Source: Schaalia odontolytica
GTDB lineage: Bacteria > Actinomycetota > Actinomycetes > Actinomycetales > Actinomycetaceae
Assembly (NCBI RefSeq): GCF_002847525.1
Contig: NZ_PKKM01000007.1
Coordinates: 87,211 to 151,210, forward strand
Length of the DNA stretch: 64,000 nucleotides
Direction of reading: 5' to 3'
Positions 15,778 through 24,566 of the stretch are shown one piece after another. The notes beneath the pieces are model-generated. The model saw nothing but the letters and a program-made list of their open reading frames with translations, was not told the origin of the DNA and did not search any database. Every line of letters begins with the position of its first letter. Position 1 is the first letter of the stretch. Made by a program: the position numbers and the translations under genes.

Positions 15778-17437
15778 GATAGTGGTGGACGGTGGTCTGC
15801 GTGTTGTGGGTAAGGCCGAGCGCCTGGGTGCGCCTGGCCTCGGCGGCTGCCAGAGCTCCGAGGCCGGGGTCGGACGAGGTGTGGGCCGCATCGAGGGTGC
15901 TCCGGATTTCATCGACGTACAGGGGTGCGCTGTGCGAGCAGGGCACGGGATCGTCGGCGTGGCACGTGGCCTCGTAGTCGCGGAACATGACGGTCGTGAC
16001 GTTGTCCCCGCGCGTGGCATTTCCGTCCAGGCCGGGAACGATGTCGCCGGAGTTTTCGTAGGCGAGGACGGGCACATCGCTGGGCGCAATCGTCGCCGTG
16101 GGCGAACCGGCGGTGACGACGGAGACGACGTTGTAGCGGGCGCGCACGGAAGGGTCCGCGGCCAGCTGAGCCGCCATGATGCCTCCCTGTGAGTGTCCGG
16201 CGAATTCGACGGCCTCGCCCGGTGCGATGCCCGCCGCGTTCATGGCTTCCTTGATAGCGTCGAGCTGGTCCGAGGTCATACCGGCCACGCCTTGCAGGTT
16301 GGTGGTCATGTCCTGGGGTCCTGTTTGCCCGATGGAGAAGGACTGAGTGCCCCGGATGTCGACGGTCCACGAGCGCGTCGTCACCCCGTCATCCCCGAGC
16401 GTCACGTGTTCCTCGATGGCGATCTCGCCGTTGTCGGCGTCTCCCCCATGCATCTGCGTGATGTGTTCGATGGCGTCGGCGCTGGTGGTGACGCCTGTGT
16501 AGTGGGTGTCGGGTGCCGCGTCGGGCATGGCCGCGAGCGCGGCCTGTGTCCGCGCGTCGAGGGCACCGGACGGAATACGTGCGGCGGCCTCGCTGTGATG
16601 GACGTGCGCATTCCCGTCCGCGCCTCGCACGATGACCCCGCAGCTGACTCCGTGGCCCCAGTGGAAGTCAACGAGCCCCAGGTACGCGAGGAAGGGCGCA
16701 GCGAGCGCGGCCACCCCGGACGCTGATTGCGTGGACGTCGAGTTGAGGTCCTGGCTGACTCCCAGCCCCACCAGAGCCCCTGCAACCCCTCGGTAGACGG
16801 GCGAGGAGTTGACGTCCAGGGCGAACCTGCCGAGGTCGCGTTGGAAGCGGGCACCAGAGGCCTCGTCCGCGTGGTACTTGAAGAGCAGTCCGTCGATCAC
16901 GGTGTCGCACAGATCTTTGTCTGCGACTAACGCTGAGAGGCCGGGCATGAGGAGGGTGGAGAGCCAGGGCACGCCGGCGCGCGCGGATGCGTCTTGCGCA
17001 CCGTGTACGAGCGCCGAGGCTCCATTGAGTACAAGGCCACCGGGACCCATGACCATTGCGCCGAGCCCCGACGCGCTCAGCTGCGGACCCATCGGGCTGC
17101 CGGGGACAAGCTCCCACAGGGAAGAGCCGTTCTCGGCATTCGTGTAGGTGAGGGCCGCGTCCTGCAGTTTCCATCGCAGGGAGTCGATCTCGCCCTCGAG
17201 AAAGTCAAGGGCGGACAGGGCGCCCGTGATCGCGGAGGCAAGGTGCGCGGAGGCCTCCGGGACGAGGCCGGATACCGCCTCTGCCTCGCCGAGGGCGGCG
17301 TCGAGGGCGAGCCGCGCTGGCACGACCGCCATCATTGCCTCGCCGGTGATGAGGGTGTGTGCTGCGCACAGTTGGTCGACGTCGACGCTGAATGCCCCGG
17401 AGCTAACTGTGACGTCTCGGCGCGGGTCGAATGCCAT
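15752..17437 (-). CDS. Lipase-like alpha/beta hydrolase with helical N-terminal domain
   Basis: A 561-residue protein. Residues 1-170 are mostly helical and resemble the ESX/LXG-type N-termini of secreted T7SS proteins. Residues about 395-540 hold an alpha/beta hydrolase: A-G-H-S-Q-G-G (Ser about 416), then S-G-D-I-V-P-G-L-D-G (candidate Asp) and S-H-S-A-P-L-Y (candidate His). There is no Sec signal. The start follows the stop of a WXG100-sized protein by 2 bp; a GTG at 17446 is an alternative. That pairing is typical of WXG100-chaperoned T7SS substrates, so export is plausible. The hydrolase core is homologous to that at 22320-23801. Confidence 0.82.
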   Translation of the reverse strand: MAFDPRRDVTVSSGAFSVDVDQLCAAHTLITGEAMMAVVPARLALDAALGEAEAVSGLVPEASAHLASAITGALSALDFLEGEIDSLRWKLQDAALTYTNAENGSSLWELVPGSPMGPQLSASGLGAMVMGPGGLVLNGASALVHGAQDASARAGVPWLSTLLMPGLSALVADKDLCDTVIDGLLFKYHADEASGARFQRDLGRFALDVNSSPVYRGVAGALVGLGVSQDLNSTSTQSASGVAALAAPFLAYLGLVDFHWGHGVSCGVIVRGADGNAHVHHSEAAARIPSGALDARTQAALAAMPDAAPDTHYTGVTTSADAIEHITQMHGGDADNGEIAIEEHVTLGDDGVTTRSWTVDIRGTQSFSIGQTGPQDMTTNLQGVAGMTSDQLDAIKEAMNAAGIAPGEAVEFAGHSQGGIMAAQLAADPSVRARYNVVSVVTAGSPTATIAPSDVPVLAYENSGDIVPGLDGNATRGDNVTTVMFRDYEATCHADDPVPCSHSAPLYVDEIRSTLDAAHTSSDPGLGALAAAEARRTQALGLTHNTQTTVHHYQTRRITQG

Positions 17438-17439
17438 AA

Positions 17440-17736
17440 TCACCACGCTCCCAATGCGAGGAGTTCGGGCTGGGAGACGGCGGCCTCGGCAAGGCTACGG
17501 GCGAAGGCGTGGTTGCGCTCCTCGTCGAAGGCGGGGACAAGGCTCAGGGCAGCCTGGATCTGGTCGAGGACGCCCTGCGCGCAGGCGAGCACCTCGCCGT
17601 GTTGGTTCCGATAGGAGTCTCCCGCGACGCCAGTCCACTGCGGGCACGACGCGCACGCGATGGCCGAGCGTAGCGTTTCGACGAGGCCGTGGGCGGCGTG
17701 CAGGGACAGTCCGGGGCTGAGGGGTTCGGGGATCAT
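17440..17736 (-). CDS. WXG100-sized small helical protein
   Basis: A 98-residue predicted helical-hairpin protein, the length of WXG100/EsxA-type proteins. It contains C-P-Q-W-T-G-V-A-G-D-S-Y-R near the middle, which matches the W-x-G turn (here W-T-G) followed by a second helix. ATG 17736 is supported by GGGAG about 8 nt upstream; the longer frame has no coding look. Its stop lies 2 bp before the hydrolase start, so the two are co-translated. Likely a T7SS heterodimer partner or substrate; no ESX ATPase is in the window. Confidence 0.75.
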   Translation of the reverse strand: MIPEPLSPGLSLHAAHGLVETLRSAIACASCPQWTGVAGDSYRNQHGEVLACAQGVLDQIQAALSLVPAFDEERNHAFARSLAEAAVSQPELLALGAW

Positions 17737-17822
17737 GAGGGGCTCCCATCGGTGGACGATGCGTTGTTGTCCTTGCACGCTACGCCGCCCTACTCCCCCA
17801 CCACCAGCCGCGCGGCACTCCC

Positions 17823-17861
17823 TGTGGATAACCACCCAGCACCCAGCACCCCTGTGGATGA
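17823..17861. other. Two minus-strand DnaA-box-like 9-mers
   Basis: TGTGGATAA (17823-17831, a perfect TTATCCACA on the minus strand) and TGTGGATGA (17853-17861), 30 bp apart, in the 210-bp intergenic region before the restriction-modification genes. They may be real DnaA sites or chance matches. Confidence 0.4.
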
Positions 17862-17946
17862 CACGCCCAAGACATCCACGCAGAAGATGAACAACGCGAT
17901 AGCGACCTGAACCGCTGATGAAGGTGCACCGTTGTAGCATCGGAGC

Positions 17947-19236
17947 ATGCCACTCGACTACACACGACCGCTCGCCGTCGACCTCTTTGCAGGAGCAGGA
18001 GGACTATCTCTCGGCCTCGAACAGGCCGGATACGAAATCGCGGCCGCAGTCGAGTACGATCCCATTCACGCGGCGGTCCACGAGTACAACTTCCCGTACG
18101 GAAAGACCTTCGCTCGGGATGTTACAGGCATCACCGGCACTGAGATTCGCAGCAAATCCGAGATTGGAGACAGGGAGATTGCCCTGGTTGCCGGCGGCCC
18201 GCCGTGCCAAGGAATATCCCTCATTGGCCGCCGCGCTATCGATGATCCTCGAAACGCACTGTTGAAAGAATATGTGCGTTTGGTTCTCGAACTGCAGCCC
18301 CGTCATTTCCTCATGGAAAACGTTGCGGGTCTGACTGTCGGCAAGCACCGTCAGCTGCTCACAGAAGTGATCGATCTTCTGTCTGATGGTGGGTATCAGG
18401 TACTCACCCCCTATCGCGTTTTGCAGGCCGCGGACTACGGTACGCCGCAGTCTCGTAAGCGCCTCATCCTTTTGGGCGCCCGCAAGGACGTGCCGCTACC
18501 GCACTATCCGGAACCGCTTGTCACACCTCGACCTATTCGAAACAAGCCTCTCCCGAGCGATCCTGTGCTGCCCTTTGGTCCCTCCGTCAATGACGCACTC
18601 TCGGATATACCCGACGCTCACTCCATCGATGAGCTCCTCGATGGAGACACCGCGTCCAATGTCGTTTACGGCACCCCTTCGGACTACGCGGCAGAGCTGC
18701 GCGGCATAACAACTGCCGCAGACGATTTTTCGCACCCTCGCCGCTTCGACCGTTCCGTGTTGACCTCGTCGAATCGGACGAACCACACGAGCACGTCAAT
18801 TGAACGTTTCGATGCGACAACACCGGGCGATGTTGAGCCTGTCTCGCGTTTCCTTCGACTAAACCCCGAGGGAATCTGCAACACGCTGCGCGCCGGTACT
18901 GCCTCTGATCGAGGCGCTTTTACGGCGCCTCGTCCGATCCACCCGACATATCCCCGCGTCATTACCGTCCGAGAAGCGGCTCGTCTTCACGGCTATCCCG
19001 ATTGGTTCCGGTTCCACGTCACGAAGTGGAATGGCTTCCGCGAGATCGGCAATTCTGTTCCGGCACGCCTCGGGCGGGCCATTGGTTCAGCACTTCTGAA
19101 GGCAGATAACGTCACGCCTACTCGCGGTGCGACCGTCGAACTCGGCGACCCGGCGCTTCTGTCAATGAACGCCAGCGAAGCAGAAAAGTACTACGGGATC
19201 GAAGAACGCGTCATCCCCCAACGTGATAGGAAATAG
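17947..19236 (+). CDS. dcm: DNA (cytosine-5-)-methyltransferase
   Basis: A 429-residue C5-cytosine methyltransferase with all core motifs in order: motif I D-L-F-A-G-A-G-G-L-S-L-G (AdoMet), motif IV G-G-P-P-C-Q-G (catalytic Cys about 87), motif VI M-E-N-V, motif VIII Q-S-R-K-R-L, then a target-recognition region (about 200-330), and motifs IX-X ending G-N-S-V-P-A-R. TAGCAT lies 6 nt before the ATG, so the message is probably leaderless. Base composition is visibly lower in GC than the flanks. The endonuclease starts 3 bp after the stop. It is the protecting half of a type II restriction-modification system; recognition sequence not predictable. Confidence 0.95.
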   Translation: MPLDYTRPLAVDLFAGAGGLSLGLEQAGYEIAAAVEYDPIHAAVHEYNFPYGKTFARDVTGITGTEIRSKSEIGDREIALVAGGPPCQGISLIGRRAIDDPRNALLKEYVRLVLELQPRHFLMENVAGLTVGKHRQLLTEVIDLLSDGGYQVLTPYRVLQAADYGTPQSRKRLILLGARKDVPLPHYPEPLVTPRPIRNKPLPSDPVLPFGPSVNDALSDIPDAHSIDELLDGDTASNVVYGTPSDYAAELRGITTAADDFSHPRRFDRSVLTSSNRTNHTSTSIERFDATTPGDVEPVSRFLRLNPEGICNTLRAGTASDRGAFTAPRPIHPTYPRVITVREAARLHGYPDWFRFHVTKWNGFREIGNSVPARLGRAIGSALLKADNVTPTRGATVELGDPALLSMNASEAEKYYGIEERVIPQRDRK

Positions 19237-19239
19237 CTG

Positions 19240-20040
19240 ATGGTCAAAGAAGCCTCATCAGATCTGTATTCACTCATCTTGGAACGGGTCTTCTTCAAAC
19301 ACTTCCACGATGGCGCAACCTCTATCTGGAAGAGGGATGAGCTCCTTGAGGCAGCGAACGAACTCGATGTTCGAGCACCTAAAAACCTCGGAGATCTCAT
19401 CTACGCTTTCCGCTATCGCCGCACGCTTCCTGAAAGCATACGCGCAGCGGCTCCGGAGGGTATGCAGTGGATTATTCGAGGAAAAGGGCGAGCTGAGTAC
19501 CAGTTTGAGCTCGTGAAACAACAGGTTCGCATCATTCCGAATCCTTCTCTCGCCCGCATCAAAATTCCGGACGCAACTCCGCAAATTATTCGTTCCTCTG
19601 CGCTCGGTGATGAGCAGGCTCTGCTCGCCTTGGTTCGTTACAACCGACTCATTGATATCTTCTTGGGAATCACTACCTACTCCCTCCAGAACCACTTACG
19701 CACAACAGCGCCGGGTATCGGGCAAGTGGAAATTGATGAGATCTATGTTGGCGTCGACGGTGGCGGCAGGCAGTACATCCTGCCGGTACAGGCGAAGGGC
19801 GGCAAGGATGAGATTGGCGTGACGCAGGCGGAACAAGACCTCGCTGTGTGCGCTGACAGGTGGCCATCCATGATCGCACGTCCGATTGCTGCTCAGTTTG
19901 CGGATGACGGCTTGATTGCTTTGTTCGAGCTTGCTCTTCAGGACGGCGAGCTTCGAATCAGGCGCGAGGAACACTATCAGCTTGTGCCGTCAGAGCAAAT
20001 TACGCCCGAGGATCTTCACGCATACCGGTTAAACCCCTAG
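19240..20040 (+). CDS. Type II restriction endonuclease
   Basis: A 266-residue protein whose position directly after the methyltransferase, 3 bp downstream, marks it as the cognate endonuclease. The candidate PD-(D/E)xK nuclease core is E-I-D-E-I-Y-V-G-V-D followed by L-P-V-Q-A-K-G-G-K-D (Lys about 186), with Gln in place of the usual acidic residue of the (D/E)xK triplet. A following G-V-T-Q-A-E-Q-D-L segment resembles other endonucleases with Q-A-K cores. GC is lower than in surrounding genes, which suggests the pair was acquired together. Function by context is strong; the exact family is tentative. Confidence 0.85.
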   Translation: MVKEASSDLYSLILERVFFKHFHDGATSIWKRDELLEAANELDVRAPKNLGDLIYAFRYRRTLPESIRAAAPEGMQWIIRGKGRAEYQFELVKQQVRIIPNPSLARIKIPDATPQIIRSSALGDEQALLALVRYNRLIDIFLGITTYSLQNHLRTTAPGIGQVEIDEIYVGVDGGGRQYILPVQAKGGKDEIGVTQAEQDLAVCADRWPSMIARPIAAQFADDGLIALFELALQDGELRIRREEHYQLVPSEQITPEDLHAYRLNP

Positions 20041-20128
20041 CCAGCCCCGGCCTCGTACGTTACCCACGCCACGAACCGCCGAGCGGACTGGGCGTCCCGA
20101 TGGCCCCTCGTTCTGGGAAGATAGGGGT

Positions 20129-21586
20129 ATGAGCGACACGATGACACTGTTCTCCACTGCCCACGGCTATTCGGACCTGGCGGGCGGGGGTGAACCGCTC
20201 AGCCCGCTGGACGGCCGCTACCGCGCGGTCGCCGCGCCCCTGGCGAACTACCTGTCCGAGGCGGGCCTGAACCGCGCGCGCGTGCACGTCGAGATCGAAT
20301 GGCTGATTTTCCTGCTCGACAACTCGGTCCTGCCCGGCGCCCCGACGCTGACCGACGCCGAGCGCGACTACCTGCGCGCACTCACGCGTGACTTCGGCGC
20401 CGACCACATCAAACGCCTGGGCGAGTTCGAGGCCGTCACCCGCCACGACGTCAAGGCCGTCGAATACCTGATCGGCGAATACCTCGAGGCTGCGGCCAGC
20501 AAGCTGGGCGAGGGCACGAATCTGCCGTCCCTGCGCGAGGTCGTCCACATCTTCTGCACCTCCGAGGACATCAACAACCTGGCGTACGCGCTGACCATCA
20601 AGGCGGCGACCGAGCAGGTGTGGCTGCCCGCGATCCGCGCGCTCCTGGATCGCCTGCGTGGCCTCGCCGAGGCCGGGGCGGACGTTCCGATGTTGGCGCA
20701 CACGCACGGCCAGCCGGCGACGCCGGTGACGGTCGGCAAGGAGATGGCTGTGTTCGCGCACCGCCTGTCCCGCCAGATCAAGCGCGTCGAGGCCACTGAG
20801 TACCTGGGCAAGATCAACGGCGCGACGGGCACGTGGGCCGCGCACGTCGTGTCGGTGCCGGGCGCGGATTGGCCGACGCTGGCGCGTTCCTTCGTGGAGG
20901 GCCTGGGCCTGACGTGGAACCCGCTGACCACGCAGATCGAGTCGCACGACTGGCAGGCCGAGCTGTACGCGGACGTGGCGCGCGCGGGCCGCATCGCCCA
21001 CAACCTGGCGACGGACGCGTGGACCTACATTTCGATGGATTACTTCCACCAGAACCTGGCGGCGCAGGGCTCGACGGGCTCGTCGACGATGCCGCACAAG
21101 GTCAACCCGATCCGCTTCGAGAACGCGGAAGCGAACCTGGAGGTGTCGAACGCGCTGCTGGATTCCCTGGGTGCGACGCTGGTGACCAGCCGCATGCAGC
21201 GCGACCTGACGGATTCGACGACGCAGCGCAACGTGGGCGTCGCGTTCGGTCACGCTGTGCTGGCCTACGACAACCTGGTGCGCGGCCTGGATGGCATCGA
21301 GATCAACGCAGCGCGCATGGCGGCCGACCTGGACGCGAATTGGGCGGTGCTCGGCGAGGCCGTCCAACAGGCGATGCGCGCCGCCGCGATCGCGGGCGCG
21401 ACTGGCATGGCGAACCCGTACGAGCGCCTCAAGGAGCTGACGCGCGGCCACGAGGTGGGCGCGGAAGACATGCGTGAGTTCATCGCGGGCCTGGGTCTGC
21501 CGGCCGAGGTGGAGGAGCGCCTCCTTGCGCTGACCCCCGCGACCTACATCGGCCTGTCCGAGCGCCTGGCGCGCTGGGAGGCCTGA
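20129..21586 (+). CDS. purB: Adenylosuccinate lyase
   Basis: A 485-residue enzyme of the fumarase/aspartase superfamily. It cleaves SAICAR and adenylosuccinate in purine synthesis, and works in the cytoplasm as a tetramer. It has the N-terminal S-P-L-D-G-R-Y, the T-H-G-Q-P-A-T-P signature (catalytic His region) and the superfamily signature G-S-S-T-M-P-H-K-V-N-P. Length fits the longer PurB class. The start follows GATAGGGGT, so either a GGGG ribosome site or a leaderless message is possible. It resumes high-GC composition after the restriction-modification pair. A hairpin with TTTT follows. Confidence 0.96.
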   Translation: MSDTMTLFSTAHGYSDLAGGGEPLSPLDGRYRAVAAPLANYLSEAGLNRARVHVEIEWLIFLLDNSVLPGAPTLTDAERDYLRALTRDFGADHIKRLGEFEAVTRHDVKAVEYLIGEYLEAAASKLGEGTNLPSLREVVHIFCTSEDINNLAYALTIKAATEQVWLPAIRALLDRLRGLAEAGADVPMLAHTHGQPATPVTVGKEMAVFAHRLSRQIKRVEATEYLGKINGATGTWAAHVVSVPGADWPTLARSFVEGLGLTWNPLTTQIESHDWQAELYADVARAGRIAHNLATDAWTYISMDYFHQNLAAQGSTGSSTMPHKVNPIRFENAEANLEVSNALLDSLGATLVTSRMQRDLTDSTTQRNVGVAFGHAVLAYDNLVRGLDGIEINAARMAADLDANWAVLGEAVQQAMRAAAIAGATGMANPYERLKELTRGHEVGAEDMREFIAGLGLPAEVEERLLALTPATYIGLSERLARWEA

Positions 21587-21599
21587 GCTCTAGCGGTTG

Positions 21600-21641
21600 G
21601 GGCGGCGGGTGCGCGGTTGGTCCGCGCCTCGCCGCCTTTTC
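21600..21641 (+). terminator. Terminator after purB
   Basis: GC-rich hairpin (GGCGGCGGG... with ...CGCCGCC) with TTTT at its 3' end, about 15 nt after the purB stop. Confidence 0.75.
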
Positions 21642-21681
21642 CATTATTTCCCGACCTCAACGAGGCCGGGGCCAACGAAGG

Positions 21682-22323
21682 TCACGGCCTCCAGGCGGGG
21701 TCGCACTCGGGCGCGCCGTAGCGGTCGTAGAGCTCGTCGGGGCGCGCGATCTCGTCGGCGAAGCCGAGGGCGCTCATGTCGACGACGGTGTCGGTCTGCG
21801 CGCCGGGGGCCTCGAGGTCGCCGGCCTCGTCGTGGGCAAGGAGAACTCGTGCGCGCACGCTGACCGGCGCCATTTCGGGATTGTTCCAGGTCGCGCGGGT
21901 GATCGCGTCGAGGGCACGCGTGGCAGCCTCATGCTCCGACAGAAAATCGGAGGAGGCCACGACCACGTCGATGGATACGAGGGAGGGGCGCCCGAAGCCC
22001 TCGCCGACCTCGACGTGGACGACGCGGCGCGGCGCGCGGGCCTCACCTGCATCGGCGTCGTGCGCACGCACAGGGAAGCCGGAGTCGAGCGCCGCGGTCG
22101 CCAGGTCGACGAAGCGCTGTGTGCGCCCGGTGCCCCTCGTCGAGGACAGGGCGCGCCACGCGATGCCCGCGCCCAGGGCGCCCACGCCGAGCGCGCCGAT
22201 CATGAGCGGACCGGCGATCTGCGGGAGCCGCCCGCGCAGGCCGGAGGAGGCTGCCTTGTTGACGGGGGTCGAGACGCGCATCCATCGGCGCACCTCGCGC
22301 AGGGGGGCGTTGGGGTCGGTCAT
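21682..22323 (-). CDS. Single-pass membrane protein, partner of the hydrolase
   Basis: A 213-residue protein with one membrane helix (about residues 35-55) and a C-terminal extracytoplasmic or cytoplasmic domain rich in Asp, Val and Ala, without recognised motifs. ATG 22323 overlaps the last 4 bp of the upstream hydrolase gene (ATGA), which indicates coupling; AAAGGAC lies 5 nt upstream. A longer frame to 22494 would run into the hydrolase. Function unknown; association with the hydrolase is inferred from the overlap. Confidence 0.78.
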   Translation of the reverse strand: MTDPNAPLREVRRWMRVSTPVNKAASSGLRGRLPQIAGPLMIGALGVGALGAGIAWRALSSTRGTGRTQRFVDLATAALDSGFPVRAHDADAGEARAPRRVVHVEVGEGFGRPSLVSIDVVVASSDFLSEHEAATRALDAITRATWNNPEMAPVSVRARVLLAHDEAGDLEAPGAQTDTVVDMSALGFADEIARPDELYDRYGAPECDPAWRP

Positions 22324-23801
22324 GACCTGTCCTTTCTCAGGGAGGAGAGGGCGGAAGCGATGCGCGCCGGGAGGGCCGCGCGGCGCCGGGCTCGGGCGAC
22401 GCGGGGCAGGCGGGGGGCCGTGACCGCGTAGTCGATCGGATAGGTGGCGGATTCGTAGGAGCTGGCGCGTTCGAGTGCGGCAACCGTGTCCCACGTGCCC
22501 TCAGCGGTCGGGGTCAGGATGTCCTGCCAGATCTCGTAGTGCATGACGCGGGTGTCCTCGCCCGGGGTGGGCAGGAAATCCTGCAGGGCCGCCATTGACG
22601 AGGCCAGCCGACCCCACGGGGTCACGCGCACCTTACGCTCGAGGAGACGGACGGTCTCGGTGTAGGTCGAGGAGGAGTGCGCGTAGTAGAGGGGGCGGGT
22701 ACGAGGCCTCACGAGGCTTCGTCCGACGGTGACGCGCCGGTCGGGGGCACGGTCGGGCGAGCCGTCGAGGCTCGGCATGACGTCCTGGTCGTGGTAGACG
22801 GCGACGGTCACCACGTCGGGGCGCACGCGGATGCGCCGGTTCGGGCCGCCCGTGGATAGGATGCCGCCGACGTTGACCCCGGCCTCGTCGGGTGGGACGG
22901 AGGCGAGGGCGGCGGCGACGATCCCGCCCTGGGAGTGGCCGCAGATGAGGACGGGTTCGCGCGCCCATCGATCGGCGGGCACGCCGTCGCGTTCCATGGC
23001 GGCGTGGAGGGCGCGCACGACGCCGACGCTCATCGCGCTTTCCAGGCCGAGCATGAGTCGGATGTTCGTCTCGGCGTCGGCCGGGTTGTTCGTGGAGCGC
23101 CACGTCATGGACTCGGTGCCGACCAAGGAGAGAAGCCAACGGCGAGCCTCGCCCTCGCCGACGCGGGTGATCTTCACGGCCGGGCCGATCGTGCGCGACC
23201 AGTAGAGTTCGTCGATGTCGGCGCACATGTCGGAGAGAAGCGCGGGCGGATCGACGCGGCGGATCTGGGCCTCGGGGTGGCCGGGCAGCGGGTCCTGGAA
23301 CGCAGGGTCGGCGTCGGAGTCGCGCAGCAGAGCGACATGGACCTCGCCGCCACGCAGGGCACCCACGGCCGTGCCGATCGTCAGCATTCCGGTCATGAGG
23401 GCGTCGTATCCGCGCCTGGGGATGAGGGGCAGCATGCGGGCCATGCGCCCGTCCCTGTCCGCGCCGACGGCGACGACGGCTTGCGCCCAGGCGCGCCCCA
23501 CGGTCGCCGTGCGCCGAGCGACGTGCGAGAGGGAGCGGATGAGGAGGGTGTCGAGGCCGGGGTTATCGAAGAAGATGCGCTGCGATTTCTCGCTGATCGC
23601 TGTGCCCATGTCGTCGGAGAGGGAACGCGCGCGGGTGCGAACATCCTGCGGCAGGGCGGAGATTTCCGCGAGCGCGCCGACGGCGACCGTGGCCGCGAGG
23701 GCGGGCACGACGGGGGCGACTTTAAGGCGCAGGTAGAGGCCGGGGTAGGCCTGGGGGACGCGGCGGATCGCGCGGTAGCGCCGACGCGGGCGTCGCTTCA
23801 T
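22320..23801 (-). CDS. Alpha/beta hydrolase with GHSQGG nucleophile motif
   Basis: A 493-residue protein with a basic start and a membrane-anchor helix (about residues 26-48). A lipase-like core has C-G-H-S-Q-G-G (Ser about 290), then D-Q-D-V-M-P-S-L-D-G (candidate Asp) and Y-Y-A-H-S-S-S-T-Y (candidate His). The same order and spacing occur in the hydrolase at 15752-17437, so they are paralogues; this copy lacks the WXG-like N-terminus. It is coupled by ATGA overlap to a single-pass membrane protein. Probably an envelope lipase/esterase; substrate unknown. Confidence 0.85.
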   Translation of the reverse strand: MKRRPRRRYRAIRRVPQAYPGLYLRLKVAPVVPALAATVAVGALAEISALPQDVRTRARSLSDDMGTAISEKSQRIFFDNPGLDTLLIRSLSHVARRTATVGRAWAQAVVAVGADRDGRMARMLPLIPRRGYDALMTGMLTIGTAVGALRGGEVHVALLRDSDADPAFQDPLPGHPEAQIRRVDPPALLSDMCADIDELYWSRTIGPAVKITRVGEGEARRWLLSLVGTESMTWRSTNNPADAETNIRLMLGLESAMSVGVVRALHAAMERDGVPADRWAREPVLICGHSQGGIVAAALASVPPDEAGVNVGGILSTGGPNRRIRVRPDVVTVAVYHDQDVMPSLDGSPDRAPDRRVTVGRSLVRPRTRPLYYAHSSSTYTETVRLLERKVRVTPWGRLASSMAALQDFLPTPGEDTRVMHYEIWQDILTPTAEGTWDTVAALERASSYESATYPIDYAVTAPRLPRVARARRRAALPARIASALSSLRKDRS

Positions 23802-23912
23802 GTCCCCTCCTTCACCTTAGTGCTGCCTCCACCCTACGGCGGGCCGGGCCTGGGCGCGCCTCATTGAGGGATGCGTGTCGCCACCCCCACAGCGCTCGTT
23901 GACGGCACCCCC

Positions 23913-23941
23913 TTGACACCCATACCCCCTAGGGGTACTAT
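23913..23941 (+). promoter_or_regulatory. csoR promoter with CsoR-type operator in the spacer
   Basis: TTGACA (23913-23918), exactly 17 bp, then TACTAT (23936-23941), followed 7 nt later by the csoR ATG, so the message should be leaderless. The palindrome TACCCCCTAGGGGTA (23923-23937) occupies the spacer and overlaps the -10, the classic position for metal-relieved repression by CsoR. Confidence 0.88.
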
Positions 23942-23948
23942 CATTTCC

Positions 23949-24239
23949 ATGAGCAACGAACACGGCTACCACGGCAACACCGAGAATCATCTCGCGCGCC
24001 TGCGCCGCATCGAGGGCCAGGTCCGCGGCCTGCAGCGCATGATCTCGCAGGGTGACTACTGCATCGACATCCTCACGCAGGTCTCGGCCGTCCAGTCCGC
24101 ACTCGATTCGGTCGCGGTCAACCTGCTCAAAGACCACATGAACCACTGCGTCGTCACGGCGGCGCGCGAATCCGACGAGGCCGCGCAGGCCAAAGTCGAC
24201 GAGGCGGCCGCGGCCATCGCGCGCCTCATCAAGTCCTAA
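23949..24239 (+). CDS. csoR: Copper-sensing transcriptional repressor CsoR
   Basis: A 96-residue all-helical repressor of the CsoR/RcnR family. The Cu(I) ligands are present in the C-H-C pattern: Cys about 38 (G-D-Y-C), His about 63 and Cys about 67 (D-H-M-N-H-C). Cu(I) binding releases DNA. ATG 23949 is fixed by the leaderless promoter; upstream frame codons would span the promoter. An operator matching the one in its own promoter recurs ahead of copA. First gene of the copper module csoR-copZ-copA. Confidence 0.95.
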   Translation: MSNEHGYHGNTENHLARLRRIEGQVRGLQRMISQGDYCIDILTQVSAVQSALDSVAVNLLKDHMNHCVVTAARESDEAAQAKVDEAAAAIARLIKS

Positions 24240-24254
24240 TAACAAGGAGACATC

Positions 24255-24500
24255 ATGACCACCGAGATCGATCGCACCATTGAGCTGTCCGTCGACGGCA
24301 TGACCTGCGGCCACTGTGTGATGAGCGTCAGCGAAGAGCTGAGCGAGATCCCCGGCGTGAAGAACGTTGACGTGATCCTCAACTCGGGCGCCACCTCCAA
24401 GGTGACGGTCCTGACCGACACCCCCCTGGACGACGCGGCGCTGAGCGACGCGGTGTCCGAGGCCGGCTTCAAGCTGGTCGGCATCTCGCGCGACTTCTGA
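24255..24500 (+). CDS. copZ: Copper chaperone (heavy-metal-associated domain)
   Basis: An 81-residue protein that is a single HMA ferredoxin-like domain with the metal motif G-M-T-C-G-H-C (Cys about 18 and 21). It starts 15 bp after the csoR stop with AAGGAG, so it is co-transcribed with csoR. The family delivers Cu(I) to CopA-type ATPases and to CsoR. The His inside the C-G-H-C motif is common in actinobacterial CopZ. A hairpin separates it from copA. Confidence 0.94.
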   Translation: MTTEIDRTIELSVDGMTCGHCVMSVSEELSEIPGVKNVDVILNSGATSKVTVLTDTPLDDAALSDAVSEAGFKLVGISRDF

Positions 24501-24520
24501 GGTTTCCCACGCCTCACCGA

Positions 24521-24550
24521 CGAGGCCGGGGCACCTCCCCGGCCTCGTTT
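24521..24550 (+). terminator. Hairpin between copZ and copA
   Basis: A perfect 11-bp stem (24521-24531 with 24537-24547), 5-nt loop and TTT. It should at least partly separate csoR-copZ from copA transcription. Confidence 0.75.
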
Positions 24551-24566
24551 CCTTTCACCCGATACA

